From the NCBI RefSeq assembly GCF_030070105.1, contig NZ_JASJOO010000003.1:171155-235154 (forward strand): a stretch of DNA of 64,000 nt, written 5' to 3'. Numbering within the stretch: position 1 is the first letter of the stretch; each line of letters opens with the position of its first letter. Source of the stretch: Bermanella sp. WJH001 (lineage in GTDB: Bacteria > Pseudomonadota > Gammaproteobacteria > Pseudomonadales > Oceanobacteraceae). A model generated the notes under the pieces. It was not told the DNA's origin. It saw only the letters and a program-made list of their open reading frames with translations, and did no database searches. A program made the translations under genes and the position numbers. Below are positions 9,681-18,898 of this stretch, piece by piece.

Positions 9681-11045
9681 TTAACGCACACCTGAGCGGC
9701 GAAGCGCTGCTGGGGTGTAATCTTTTTCACTACGAGTAAAACCAAAGTCATATGGCTTGGTTTCTTCGTTATCTAGACCAAGTGCTAGGTAACGACCAGA
9801 CTGCAAGTCATATAATGTTTCGATGGTGTACCAAGGCACTTTACGATCATAGAAGTAAATGTTGTGTGCTTCTGCTACACGCCATAACTCACCACGGCCG
9901 TCGAAATGGTCAATTTCAGTGGCTTGCCAAGTATCTTCATCAATATAGAAGGTACGCTTACCATAAATATGACGCTGGCCATCTTTAAGTGTCGCTTCAA
10001 CATGCCATACACGGTGCAACTCGTAACGAGTTAGATCTTGGTTAATGTGACCCGCTTTGATGATGTCATCATATTTAAGGTCGCCAGAGTTTAGCTTATA
10101 AGAGTTGTATGGAATGTAGACTTCTTTTTTACCAATCAACTTCCAAGTGTAACGGTCAGGTGCACCGTTATACATATCGAAGTTATCAGAAGTACGAAGA
10201 CCATCAGATGCAGTACCTGGACCGTCATAGGCTACCTGAGGTGCACGACGAACACGACGCTGACCTGCGTTATAGATCCATGCTTTACGCGGCTCTTTTA
10301 CTTGGTCTAGTGTTTCGTGAACAAGTAAAACGTTACCCGCTAAACGAGCAGGTGACACAACATCTTGCTTGAAATAAAACAAGATATTGTTGTCTTTCAT
10401 GGTTGCTGGATCATAGTCAGACAGTTTGTTTTTAAAGGTGAATTCATCTTTAAACTTCACCATGGTGTAAGTACCGTTTGGCTGTGGAGTGGCTTGACCA
10501 ACCACACGGCTCACACTACCACCACGGTAACGTACAATGTGATTCCAAATCACTTCAATGCCATCCGCTGGAATTGGGAACGGTACACCCACATCATAGT
10601 TAGACAAACCATTACCACCGCCAACTAGCTTAGTGGCCGTGGCGTTCTCTTTAGTCTTGTCATACACGTTTTGTGGGTACGCAGAACTACGGCGAGTTTG
10701 ATAAACCGGCATTTTGTAGGTTTCTGGGTATTTCTTAAACATAGCAATCTGACCTTCGGTCAAGTTTGCTGCGTACTTGGTGTAGTTTTGAGCCGTAATG
10801 GTGAACTGCACTTTATCACCAGCAAATGGGTCAATGTGCTTGCTGCCCACTTTAAAGCCAGCTGGCGACTCAATGCCACCCGTCCAAGCTGGGATGGCAC
10901 CACCGTTACCATTTTTCTCAGCACCCATTGGCGTCAGGTCTTTACCTAAACGGGCTGCTTCTGTAGCTGATACCGCTGCCAGCACGTTGCCGGCAGCTAG
11001 GGTCAGCGCAATGGCTGACCCGATTAACGTTTTCTTCATTAACAT
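9681..11045 (-). CDS. DUF1329 family protein (LolB-like outer-membrane-associated protein)
   Basis: The 454-residue secreted protein has signal peptide KKTLIGSAIALTLAAGNVLA followed by the family's conserved opening (LGKDLTPMGAEKNGNGGAIP and the PAWTGG motif). DUF1329 proteins have a predicted LolB-like fold and are nearly always encoded beside a DUF1302 protein. Both are associated with outer-membrane handling of hydrophobic compounds, but their biochemical role is not settled. The ATG at 11045 has AAGGA six bases upstream and is preferred to the ATG two codons later. The gene follows the DUF1302 gene by 42 bases on the same strand, and probably ends a lipase-DUF1302-DUF1329 operon. Confidence 0.93.
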   Translation of the reverse strand: MLMKKTLIGSAIALTLAAGNVLAAVSATEAARLGKDLTPMGAEKNGNGGAIPAWTGGIESPAGFKVGSKHIDPFAGDKVQFTITAQNYTKYAANLTEGQIAMFKKYPETYKMPVYQTRRSSAYPQNVYDKTKENATATKLVGGGNGLSNYDVGVPFPIPADGIEVIWNHIVRYRGGSVSRVVGQATPQPNGTYTMVKFKDEFTFKNKLSDYDPATMKDNNILFYFKQDVVSPARLAGNVLLVHETLDQVKEPRKAWIYNAGQRRVRRAPQVAYDGPGTASDGLRTSDNFDMYNGAPDRYTWKLIGKKEVYIPYNSYKLNSGDLKYDDIIKAGHINQDLTRYELHRVWHVEATLKDGQRHIYGKRTFYIDEDTWQATEIDHFDGRGELWRVAEAHNIYFYDRKVPWYTIETLYDLQSGRYLALGLDNEETKPYDFGFTRSEKDYTPAALRRSGVR

Positions 11046-11087
11046 ATCTATTCCTTAACAATTATGAGCTTACAAAAAGTGTAGCAG

Positions 11088-13025
11088 TTAGAAATTCACT
11101 TTCAGGTTTAAGCTAACATTGTCGCGATCATTCAATGCATCATAATCGCCGCCTTCAAACATGGTGTACGAAATACCACCACTGTATTTATTTAGGTAAT
11201 CAAAGTTTACACTCAAACCAAGCTGCATACGTTCATCAATGAACTGGCTAGCAGGCTCTGGGCCGTTACCAAAGTCCATACCCACTGCGATACCTGGTTT
11301 CATATTTACACCAAGGAAAGCATTTGGATAATCAAGGATCGCACGAGCACGAATACCGCCAGACGTTTTATTCACATAACCGTCATTTGTACAGTAAGTA
11401 GGATTGATGTTACTACCCGCATCACCGTCAACACCTTGTGCTAATGAACCTGTAGCACTTGCATCACACGTTAAAAAGCCATCTACAATGCCATCACCAG
11501 TTGCATCGTGAGCAACAGGAGTGAATCCACCCATACCAGTAGTACCGCTACGGCCATAACGCGCATCTGAACGGTCTGGTAAATCAGGGATATGAGTAAC
11601 ACCCACTTCACTGATGAAAGTTAAACGAGAGGCACCCATTACTTGGTCAAAGAAACGCAAGAAGGTCATTTGTGCTTGCACAACATCCATACGGTCAAAA
11701 CCATCAAACTCTTCACCAGCTAAAGCTTCTTTAGCAGCTCTCACTTGAGCAGGGTCATTGATATCTAACGTATTACCGGTTGCTTCTTCGTAACGCTGTT
11801 TAAACAGTTTAGACGTTTGTAACAAGTTACCCGCCAATAGCAGCTCAAAGGTATTGTGCTGAATTGGGCGATCTTGCGTCATGCTCACTTCACCACTAAT
11901 AGACCAGCCGCTATCCAGTGTACGGTTGAAAGATACACCCATTAACTTGATGTCTTCTGGGTATTTAATGATGTACTCAGGATACGCACCAAAATCGTTT
12001 GAGGCGTTGAAAGGACTTCCATCTGCAGGGTCGATAGTGTTGGCTGCAAAACCTGAAATCATAGGCACTCGACTATGAATATTCATGAAGTACAAACCAA
12101 ACTCAGTATCACCTAGTGCTTCAGAGTACCAACGTAGAGCTAAACCATATTGGCCATCATCAGAAGGTTCGTCCGTTCTGTTATAGGTGGCAATTGGCAT
12201 GGCGCCAGAACCGTTTTGGTAATCTTCTAGGATTTGACGCTCATCAGAGATACCGCCCAAGATTACAGGACCACAACCGTCCGCTACGAAGTCAGCGGTC
12301 GAGAAGAAAGTACCACAACCATCGACACGGGTTTTCTCCCACTCTAGTTGGTAAAACGCTTCTAAGGTAACGTTATCAGTTAAACCAAACGAGCCGTAGG
12401 CCATGTTAACTGGCAACAACACTTCTTTTACTTCAACACCTGGCTTACGAACCGCTGAGGCGTTAATTGGGTTAATAGAGTTGATACCACCTTGAATAAA
12501 GGTACTTTCACCCCAGCTCACCACTTGACGACCTAAACGCAACGATACCGGCGTATCGCCCATATACGTGTTGTACCAAACAAACGCATCAAGTAGGTCA
12601 TAACCTTTACCCGCGGCATCCTTGGTTTCATCGTTATAAGGCTTGAAGTTTGGATCTTCATCCATAATCACCGTATCGTAAAACGCGGTACCACGAACAA
12701 ACGCACCCGCGTCGCCCCATACAAGCTCTAGATCCATGTTGCCTTTAACAACATTACTGATCAGATCATTTTTCTCGTAGTTAAGGGTACCGTCATCATA
12801 GTTATACGTTGAACCCGCTTGAGTATTGGCAACCGGCATACCGATTGCTGCTGCGTTAGCTGGGTGAATGTGAGCTGTATCTGGGTCTTCGGTGCGCATT
12901 GCCACACCCCAAGATAAGCTGGTATTTAGCTGGGCCGTTATTGGCCCCGCTTCAAATTCTATCGCTTGGCTGCTAGCCGCACTGATGGCGGCAACAGCTA
13001 GTGTTAAGGTTTTTAATTTATTCAT
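11088..13025 (-). CDS. DUF1302 family outer-membrane protein
   Basis: The 645-residue protein has signal peptide MNKLKTLTLAVAAISAASSQA and the family's start (IEFEAGPITAQLNTSLSWG). It also has the typical segment LGRQVVSWGESTFIQGGINS, then NPINASAVRKPG. It ends in an amphipathic strand with terminal Phe, so it is probably a large beta-barrel. The ATG at 13025 was chosen because AGAGG lies six bases upstream; an open extension of 11 codons has no signal character. It sits between the VolA-like lipase and its usual partner DUF1329. An outer-membrane role in handling lipids or hydrophobic substrates is inferred from the family's usual context. Confidence 0.93.
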   Translation of the reverse strand: MNKLKTLTLAVAAISAASSQAIEFEAGPITAQLNTSLSWGVAMRTEDPDTAHIHPANAAAIGMPVANTQAGSTYNYDDGTLNYEKNDLISNVVKGNMDLELVWGDAGAFVRGTAFYDTVIMDEDPNFKPYNDETKDAAGKGYDLLDAFVWYNTYMGDTPVSLRLGRQVVSWGESTFIQGGINSINPINASAVRKPGVEVKEVLLPVNMAYGSFGLTDNVTLEAFYQLEWEKTRVDGCGTFFSTADFVADGCGPVILGGISDERQILEDYQNGSGAMPIATYNRTDEPSDDGQYGLALRWYSEALGDTEFGLYFMNIHSRVPMISGFAANTIDPADGSPFNASNDFGAYPEYIIKYPEDIKLMGVSFNRTLDSGWSISGEVSMTQDRPIQHNTFELLLAGNLLQTSKLFKQRYEEATGNTLDINDPAQVRAAKEALAGEEFDGFDRMDVVQAQMTFLRFFDQVMGASRLTFISEVGVTHIPDLPDRSDARYGRSGTTGMGGFTPVAHDATGDGIVDGFLTCDASATGSLAQGVDGDAGSNINPTYCTNDGYVNKTSGGIRARAILDYPNAFLGVNMKPGIAVGMDFGNGPEPASQFIDERMQLGLSVNFDYLNKYSGGISYTMFEGGDYDALNDRDNVSLNLKVNF

Positions 13026-13072
13026 TCCAGACCTCTTATTATTTATATTTTTTGTCATGGTTTAGGTCTTAA

Positions 13073-15910
13073 TTAAGGCGTTACATCAGAGATTAATAAG
13101 TCGCCATCATTAATTGCTGGAGTACCTGTTAGCAATAACGTCACTGTTTGATTTAGCATTTCAGCAAAAGCATCGGCTGAATCAAAGTTAGGCGCACCTG
13201 TTCCGCGAGTACCAGCAGATGAGAACGTACCGTGACCACCTTCGTTATACTTAGCCACATACTTGGTACCTGTTGGTGTATCTTTAATATTTTCAGCACC
13301 AATTAAAGTTAGCATTGAGTCTAAACCTGTTAGCGGGTTACGAGCTGTTTCTGGCTGACTGGTTGAACCGTCAGCAAGTACAAAAGTATCTGCTGCTACT
13401 TGGATACCGTCACCGTTTACAGGTACAACTAGATCACCCGGAACACCGTCTTGCAGTGAGCCATACATACCCACAATTACAGTTGGAATATTCACACCTG
13501 TTGCACTCAATTCAGAGATGAAGTTCATTGGATCACCTGAATCAACAGTAGCTTGGAATACTTTCATATAGCTTTCAAAGCTTGAACTACCCTGAGTAAT
13601 ACCAAGACCACCTAAGCCTGCAATCACGTCTGCACCAATGCCAACAGAGTTTTCAATCAACTTGGTTAAATGACCACCAGGAGTTGCTAACACAGCCTTA
13701 TTGATAGGGTAAAGGTTTGTGTTCGCTGACTGGTTGTTAACCGCAATAAAGGTTGTACCTACAATAGCTCCTAAAGAGTGGCCGATATAATTAACCTTAG
13801 TTGTATCTAAGTCTGGATTACCGTCACCATCTAGATCAATATTTCCTAGTGATGCATTTAGATTCATCAAATCCATTACCGCTTGACGAACGTTGTCACG
13901 AGTACGCTGGAAGTTATCTAAACGAATCCAAAGACTACCTGAACCGCCAACGCCATTATCAGGATCATCAGCATAAGTCACAGGTGTTGGTGCACCGGAT
14001 ACTCCGTAGAAACCTTCATGACGCTCTGCAATATCATCAAGAATGGTTTGATCTAGTGTTTCTGCTGTCGTTGCCGCTGCAACGGTTGACGCAATAGCTG
14101 CTGCAAATGGTGTCTTTGTCGCATCAGTTGAATTTGTGTAATCCACATTCAAGGCTAAAGCATCATTCGTTGGCGCGATACCGTGATGAGGAAGATCCAT
14201 TGCGATAACCGCATGACAGGTTAGATCCGCCACTTTAATGCCGTTAATCAAGTTCCCAGTACGGTCGGAAGTAAAACCATGTTGCATGATAACAACAGGC
14301 CAACCTGCTCCCGGCTTAGTACAACCAGCACCACCAGGGCCTGTACTACCAGCCTGAGGTTCAAACGTTAAGAATGGCACAACCGCCTTACGTTTTTCCA
14401 TGGCAAACGGAAAACGATAAGTCACATTTTTAGACTCATCAGTATCACTTGGAGGGGTAGTACCACTATCTTGACCTAATGCTCCATCAAGAACCGCACC
14501 TACTGTTGCATTGCCACTCCAGATGTCAGAAAAAGTGGTCGCATCTGTAGCATCAAACTTGGCCGTGTACTGTGGTAATTCAATGGCAGCTTGACCAACT
14601 TTTACGTCTTCAGTTAAAGGCGTATCAAATTCCGCTGTTATCTGAGCAGGTGTCAAACGTAAAGCCGTATTTGCAGCAACTAGAATTGTCTCAACAGTAC
14701 GAGCACGAGGGTGTTCGTATGCTGTAGCATTCCCTAAATTTGGATTAGCCGCAGTAAGAGCTGCACGCGCCACTCCGATTGCAGTTGGAATTTTTGCAGC
14801 ATCAGCCACACCGGATGCATCAATACCACCTGCAGTAATAACCGCATCCGCAATTGTATTATTAGTAATAACGTTTGGCGCCCAATAACCTGGATCTGCC
14901 ATAGACTTCAGAACCGTATCAGGGTCGGTTGTTGTAAACGGTGCAGAGAACACAATCCCGTCAGCTAAAGGGGTCAGATTAGTGCCACCAGAAGTCAAGA
15001 TTTGACCGCCTAATTGCTCAAGTGTATCAACAAGCGTTCTTACTGGTGCAAGTGATGGCGATACTAGGTCACCAGTGCCTGTAATAGAGGCATAATCAGG
15101 TGATGGGGAAACTTTAGCGCCACTGGCATCCTTAACCGAACCTGTAACAAATACTACATACTTGGTTTTGCTGTCTAATGGCTTAAGTGGATTAATGCGA
15201 ATGGTATTATCATCAGTACCATCAAGACCAACCACTACTACTTCGTAATCAACACCAGGTTTAGGCTGATCAGCTAATAAACCATCTGTAATCGTGGCAG
15301 GATCGCTTCCATCAAAAGTAGTACCAAATAAATTACGAGCCGCAACCGTTTCTAACTGGCTGGCTGCTGCCGTACCATCTACTTTAGTAGTTGCAAAAAA
15401 TGGCGCGATTGTAGCTAAGCTCAATGCATCAACTGGCTTAGTAGCGACAGCACCCTCTCCATCACCATAATCATAAACCGTTGGCAATACTTGGTTTGCT
15501 ACGGCATCACCAACACTCGCAGCATTTGGTAGCTTCACTAGGAATACAGTTGAACCCGCAACCGCAGACGTAGGGTCAATAGATTTATTAAACTGAACAT
15601 CGATAGGAGCAAGAGTCGAAATACCGTCCATATCGTTCAATGCTTTTTTAACTGGGTTACCTTGGTCATTACCTACATCTGCTGTGCCGTCAGTGGTTGA
15701 TGCTTTAGCAAATAATAAATCGATACCCACCGGCAGCACTGAGCGAGCTGGGTTAAACAATGGGTAAACCTTGGTAGAAGCCTGTGTCTCATTTTGAGTT
15801 TGCACAACAGGCTTGGTGCCTGTGTTGTCTGAGGTGCTGCTGATATTACAGCCTGCAAGTCCCACCAGCGAGGTGGTGACGGCAAGGCTTAATAGGGATT
15901 TTTTAAGCAT
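13073..15910 (-). CDS. VolA/Pla-1-type surface lipase lipoprotein
   Basis: The 945-residue protein is a lipoprotein: MLKKSLLSLAVTTSLVGLAG is followed by lipobox Cys 21. The N-terminal half resembles the bacterial virulence-factor lipase N-terminal domain. The C-terminal half is an alpha/beta hydrolase with oxyanion-hole strand VVIMQHGFTSDRTGN, nucleophile elbow GHSLG (Ser about 712) and catalytic His in EGGHGT (about 893). An Asp in the strand before it (PGDLVVPVNGDG) probably completes the triad. The start at 15910 has GGGGA upstream, and the 36-codon open extension lacks signal features. VolA of Vibrio is a surface-exposed lysophospholipase that feeds released fatty acids to FadL. The fadL gene at 2714 and thiolase at 16363 fit that scheme. 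Substrate not proven. Confidence 0.88.
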   Translation of the reverse strand: MLKKSLLSLAVTTSLVGLAGCNISSTSDNTGTKPVVQTQNETQASTKVYPLFNPARSVLPVGIDLLFAKASTTDGTADVGNDQGNPVKKALNDMDGISTLAPIDVQFNKSIDPTSAVAGSTVFLVKLPNAASVGDAVANQVLPTVYDYGDGEGAVATKPVDALSLATIAPFFATTKVDGTAAASQLETVAARNLFGTTFDGSDPATITDGLLADQPKPGVDYEVVVVGLDGTDDNTIRINPLKPLDSKTKYVVFVTGSVKDASGAKVSPSPDYASITGTGDLVSPSLAPVRTLVDTLEQLGGQILTSGGTNLTPLADGIVFSAPFTTTDPDTVLKSMADPGYWAPNVITNNTIADAVITAGGIDASGVADAAKIPTAIGVARAALTAANPNLGNATAYEHPRARTVETILVAANTALRLTPAQITAEFDTPLTEDVKVGQAAIELPQYTAKFDATDATTFSDIWSGNATVGAVLDGALGQDSGTTPPSDTDESKNVTYRFPFAMEKRKAVVPFLTFEPQAGSTGPGGAGCTKPGAGWPVVIMQHGFTSDRTGNLINGIKVADLTCHAVIAMDLPHHGIAPTNDALALNVDYTNSTDATKTPFAAAIASTVAAATTAETLDQTILDDIAERHEGFYGVSGAPTPVTYADDPDNGVGGSGSLWIRLDNFQRTRDNVRQAVMDLMNLNASLGNIDLDGDGNPDLDTTKVNYIGHSLGAIVGTTFIAVNNQSANTNLYPINKAVLATPGGHLTKLIENSVGIGADVIAGLGGLGITQGSSSFESYMKVFQATVDSGDPMNFISELSATGVNIPTVIVGMYGSLQDGVPGDLVVPVNGDGIQVAADTFVLADGSTSQPETARNPLTGLDSMLTLIGAENIKDTPTGTKYVAKYNEGGHGTFSSAGTRGTGAPNFDSADAFAEMLNQTVTLLLTGTPAINDGDLLISDVTP

Positions 15911-16362
15911 AGGAGTAGTTCCCCTTGTTTTTATGATTGTTAGGACTTGCTTAATTGTTGAGGCCATAGACCATTGAACAGCCCCGAATATATCTAAGGG
16001 CCACTCAAATAAGATCACACTAAAGTATGATTAACCCCATAGCAGGGGGGTTAATTGACGTTTTTAATCAAACAACCGTTTGAACACGGTACATCTGTTC
16101 TACTTTTAGAGTGATTACACTAAGTGCAGCCAATATGAAGTCTTTTTGAGCGCTCAGCAAGGTAAATATGCTTCCAATTCATACATTTACGGTCAAAAAA
16201 GGTTAATTTTGTGGCCTAAGTACAATATTCAAACACGGCTTCACTCAAGTAAGCTGACCATGGTGGCTTTTGGCGAAGCTTGCTACAATTTGCGCCCTTT
16301 ATTCCTTGGCTCGCTTAAGTGGGTCTTCCCAGGGTGTGCCCTGTTTCAGTATGAGGTTTGTT
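15911..16362. other. Intergenic region between the lipase and thiolase genes
   Basis: This 452-base spacer separates divergent genes and must hold both promoters. I see no further gene. The 11-mer GATYACACTAA occurs twice in the same orientation, at 16013-16023 and 16113-16123, exactly 100 bases apart. It could be a regulator site, but nothing else supports this. Confidence 0.4.
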
Positions 16363-17550
16363 ATGTCTAATCAAGATTCTGTTGTAATCGTAAGTGGTGT
16401 GCGTACACCTATGGGTGGTTTTCAGGGTAGCCTTTCTGAGGTTTCTGCCACTGATCTGGGTGCCATTGTTATTAAAGAGGTGGTTGAGCGCGCTGGTTTA
16501 AAACCAGAAGATGTTCAAGAAGTGATCATGGGTAACGTATTACCTGCTGGCTTAAAACAAGGCCCTGCTCGTCAGGCCATGCGTAAAGCAGGTTTACCTG
16601 ATTTCACCGGTGCGACCACTATCAACAAATTGTGTGGCTCAGGTATGAAAGCCACTATGTTTGCACACGATCTAATCAAGGCTGGTACGAATACAGTGAT
16701 GATCGCGGGCGGTATGGAGAGCATGTCTAACGCGCCTTATATTTTGCCAAACGCACGTAAAGGTTACCGTATGGGCCATGCGGATCAAGCAATGGACCAC
16801 ATGTTTTTAGATGGCCTAGAAGACGCTGAAACCGGTCGCTTAATGGGCAGCTTTGCGCAAGACGTTGCTGATAAAAAAGGCTACAGCCGTGAAGACATGG
16901 ATAACTACGCCATTCAATCTTTAAGCCGTGCAAAAGCCGCTATTGAAGCGGGTTTACTAAAAGATGAAATCGTACCTGTGACGGTTACCAATCGTCGTGG
17001 TGAAACCGTTGTTGAGCATGACGAGCAGCCTTTTAATGCGAACATTGAAAAAATCCCAACGCTTCGCCCAGCATTTAAAAAAGACGGCACCATTACTGCT
17101 GCTAACGCGTCATCCATTTCTGACGGTGCGTCTGCACTGTTATTAATGAGCGAAAGCGAAGCGGCTGCACGTGGCCTTAAGCCTCTTGCGCGTATTGTGG
17201 GTCACGCCACACAATCACAACACCCTAGTGAGTTCACCATTGCTCCTGTTGGCGCCATTGAAAACTTATTTGCTAAAACAGGTTGGACTAAAAACGATGT
17301 TGATTTATTTGAGATCAACGAAGCGTTTGCCATGGTTGCCATGATGCCAATCTTGGATCTAGGTTTAGACCCTGAAACTGTGAACATTTTTGGTGGTGCT
17401 TGTGCACAAGGCCACCCAGTGGGTTCAACGGGTTCACGTTTAATTGTAACCCTAATGAACGCACTGAAAGTAAAAGGCAAAACCAAAGGGGTTGCGGCAC
17501 TTTGTATTGGTGGCGGTGAAGCGACAGCTATGGCGATTGAATTGATTTAA
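16363..17550 (+). CDS. Acetyl-CoA C-acyltransferase (thiolase)
   Basis: This 395-residue thiolase has the three active-site signatures: nucleophile Cys 91 in NKLCGSGMKA, His 351 in GHPVGSTG, and acid/base Cys 381 in CIGGGEATA. NEAFAM provides the conserved Asn-Glu loop. It condenses two acetyl-CoA or cleaves 3-ketoacyl-CoA. The length and GGACAQGHP region fit biosynthetic-type acetyl-CoA acetyltransferases (AtoB/PhaA-like), although beta-oxidation use is possible. The ATG at 16363 has GAGG six bases upstream; the frame is open 31 codons further but without a better start. The gene is monocistronic, followed by a heptamer array and a strong terminator. Confidence 0.95.
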   Translation: MSNQDSVVIVSGVRTPMGGFQGSLSEVSATDLGAIVIKEVVERAGLKPEDVQEVIMGNVLPAGLKQGPARQAMRKAGLPDFTGATTINKLCGSGMKATMFAHDLIKAGTNTVMIAGGMESMSNAPYILPNARKGYRMGHADQAMDHMFLDGLEDAETGRLMGSFAQDVADKKGYSREDMDNYAIQSLSRAKAAIEAGLLKDEIVPVTVTNRRGETVVEHDEQPFNANIEKIPTLRPAFKKDGTITAANASSISDGASALLLMSESEAAARGLKPLARIVGHATQSQHPSEFTIAPVGAIENLFAKTGWTKNDVDLFEINEAFAMVAMMPILDLGLDPETVNIFGGACAQGHPVGSTGSRLIVTLMNALKVKGKTKGVAALCIGGGEATAMAIELI

Positions 17551-17552
17551 TC

Positions 17553-17664
17553 GTTAGACGTTAGACGTTAGACGTTAGACGTTAGACGTTAGACGTTAGA
17601 CGTTAGACGTTAGACGTTAGACGTTAGACGTTAGACGTTAGACGTTAGACGTTAGACGTTAGAC
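17553..17664. repeat. Sixteen perfect tandem copies of heptamer GTTAGAC
   Basis: The 112 bases consist of exactly 16 uninterrupted copies of GTTAGAC. They begin two bases after the thiolase stop codon and end seven bases before its terminator. A perfect array of this length implies recent slippage expansion. Seven-base repeats in untranslated RNA cannot change a reading frame here, so any effect would be on mRNA stability or termination. Confidence 0.97.
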
Positions 17665-17670
17665 AAAATC

Positions 17671-17705
17671 AAACCGTTTACGCTTTATGTGTAAACGGTT
17701 TTTTT
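17671..17705 (+). terminator. Intrinsic terminator of the thiolase gene
   Basis: The stem AAACCGTTTAC / GTAAACGGTTT (11 bp) with a nine-base loop runs into seven T residues. Confidence 0.93.
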
Positions 17706-17797
17706 ATGCCTTTAGTTCCGTGTTTCTAATTGGCTTGTCCCGTGCAAGCACACTCCCACCTGTTTCATGGCAGCGACTGTAAAAGTTGTCACACATG

Positions 17798-17998
17798 CAC
17801 TACTGCCCCATAGTTTGAAAATTAATAGAAAATCAACGTCTCCCCCGCGAACACGAGGGTTCAATTCCATAATCTCACCGATGAAACACTCAAATCTTTC
17901 ACAAAAGTAGAAGTGGATCCCCGATCAAAGCGCTGCGCGCGTCGGGAGTGACGTTTTTTCGATAAGGATAATCAAATTTTATTTGTGGGACTGCAGTG
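17798..17998. mobile_element. MITE-like element, copy 1
   Basis: This segment of about 200 bp is a diverged copy of the element at 25522-25744. Both share the order of the blocks TAGTTTGAAAAT, CGTCTCCCCC or CGCCTCCCCC, GATGAAACACTC, ATCCCCGATCAAAGC, CGCGCGTCGGG or equivalent, and ATCAAATTTTATT. The ends are imperfect inverted repeats here (CACTACTGCCCC and GGGACTGCAGTG; 9 of 12 match). It has no coding capacity, so movement would need a transposase elsewhere. It ends 121 bases upstream of the YbjQ-like gene and may contribute to its promoter region. Confidence 0.75.
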
Positions 17999-18119
17999 GC
18001 CATACATACTCTTTTCACACAGGTTAATCGCGGCGCATCTAAAAACTGGATTCGACTTTATTGTGATTTTCTGGCAAATTCCCTCGCCTGATTTATCTAC
18101 TTCTATGTTAAGGATCAAC

Positions 18120-18437
18120 ATGCTCATCAGCAATATTGAAATTATCCCAGGCAAACGTGTTAGCAATCATCTTGGGCTTGTACAAGGCAGTACGGTGCGT
18201 GCAAAACATGCCGGTCGAGATATCATGGCAGGCTTTAAAAATATCGTGGGTGGTGAGTTAAAAGGGTATACCGAGTTACTACAAGAATCCCGTCAAGAAG
18301 CCGTTGATCGTATGTGCGAGCAAGCAAAAGCCATTGGTGCTAATGCAGTGATCAATGTGCGCTTTTCTACGTCCTCCATTACAGCTGGTGCATCTGAGAT
18401 TTTAGCCTACGGTACTGCGGTTATCATTGAGGGCTAA
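18120..18437 (+). CDS. YbjQ/UPF0145 family protein
   Basis: This 105-residue cytoplasmic protein is of full length for the YbjQ (UPF0145) family. Family motifs include SNHLGLVQGSTVRAKHAGRD, then GGELKGYTELLQESRQEA and IGANAVINVRF. Members form pentameric rings and are called heavy-metal-binding by annotation only. The ATG at 18120 has AAGGA five bases upstream. An open frame reaching 17985 would start inside the MITE and is rejected. It is the first gene of a tight cluster with a membrane-anchored paralogue (2-base gap) and an M48 protease. Confidence 0.93.
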   Translation: MLISNIEIIPGKRVSNHLGLVQGSTVRAKHAGRDIMAGFKNIVGGELKGYTELLQESRQEAVDRMCEQAKAIGANAVINVRFSTSSITAGASEILAYGTAVIIEG

Positions 18438-18439
18438 AC

Positions 18440-18898
18440 ATGGAAAGTTTTATCCAACTTGGGATATTCATCACCCTGATTTTTTTAGGCTATTTTTTTG
18501 GTCGTCGTGCTGAAAAAAAGCACTATCAAAGTATTAGCCAACGCGAAGATCAGTTTCGACATATTTTTGTTTCAACCGAACGCCTGCCAAGCGGAGAATA
18601 CATTCGCCATGACACTCAGTTAGTAATGGGCAGTGTGGTAATTTCAGTGGATTATTTTAAAGTCATTATTGCCGGTTTAAAAACCTTGGTAGGTGGTCAC
18701 TTAACCTCTTATGAATCATTACTCGATCGAGCTCGCCGTGAAGCCATTTTACGTATGCAACAAGAGGCCAGTGACATCGGCGCGCAAGCAATCATAAATA
18801 CAAAGTTCGAAACCAGCCGTATTTCTGGCAATGCCAACAAAAGTTTAGGATCAATTGAAGTCCTGGCCTATGGCACAGGAATGATTGCTAAGTCATGA
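18440..18898 (+). CDS. Membrane-anchored YbjQ-like protein
   Basis: The 152-residue protein has an N-terminal membrane helix (IQLGIFITLIFLGYFFG, residues about 5-21) and a basic segment. A YbjQ-like domain (about 45-152) follows, with GLKTLVGGHLTSYESLLDRA and IGAQAIINTKFETS. It is a paralogue of the protein before it, with the added anchor suggesting the ring domain faces the cytoplasm at the inner membrane. The stop overlaps the start of the M48 protease gene by four bases (ATGA), showing translational coupling. Function unknown; a membrane quality-control or stress role with the protease is a guess. Confidence 0.88.
   Translation: MESFIQLGIFITLIFLGYFFGRRAEKKHYQSISQREDQFRHIFVSTERLPSGEYIRHDTQLVMGSVVISVDYFKVIIAGLKTLVGGHLTSYESLLDRARREAILRMQQEASDIGAQAIINTKFETSRISGNANKSLGSIEVLAYGTGMIAKS

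Noticed and set aside
16013..16123. Direct repeat GATYACACTAA, 100 bases apart, as a regulator operator
   Set aside because: Only two copies, no dyad symmetry and no known regulator motif; could be chance.
17553..17664. Heptamer array as a CRISPR or an integrase attachment site
   Set aside because: The repeats are contiguous, with no spacers, and there is no integrase or tRNA beside them.
17985..18119. N-terminal extension of the YbjQ protein
   Set aside because: The extension begins in the end of the MITE, has no YbjQ similarity, and the ATG at 18120 has a good AAGGA site.
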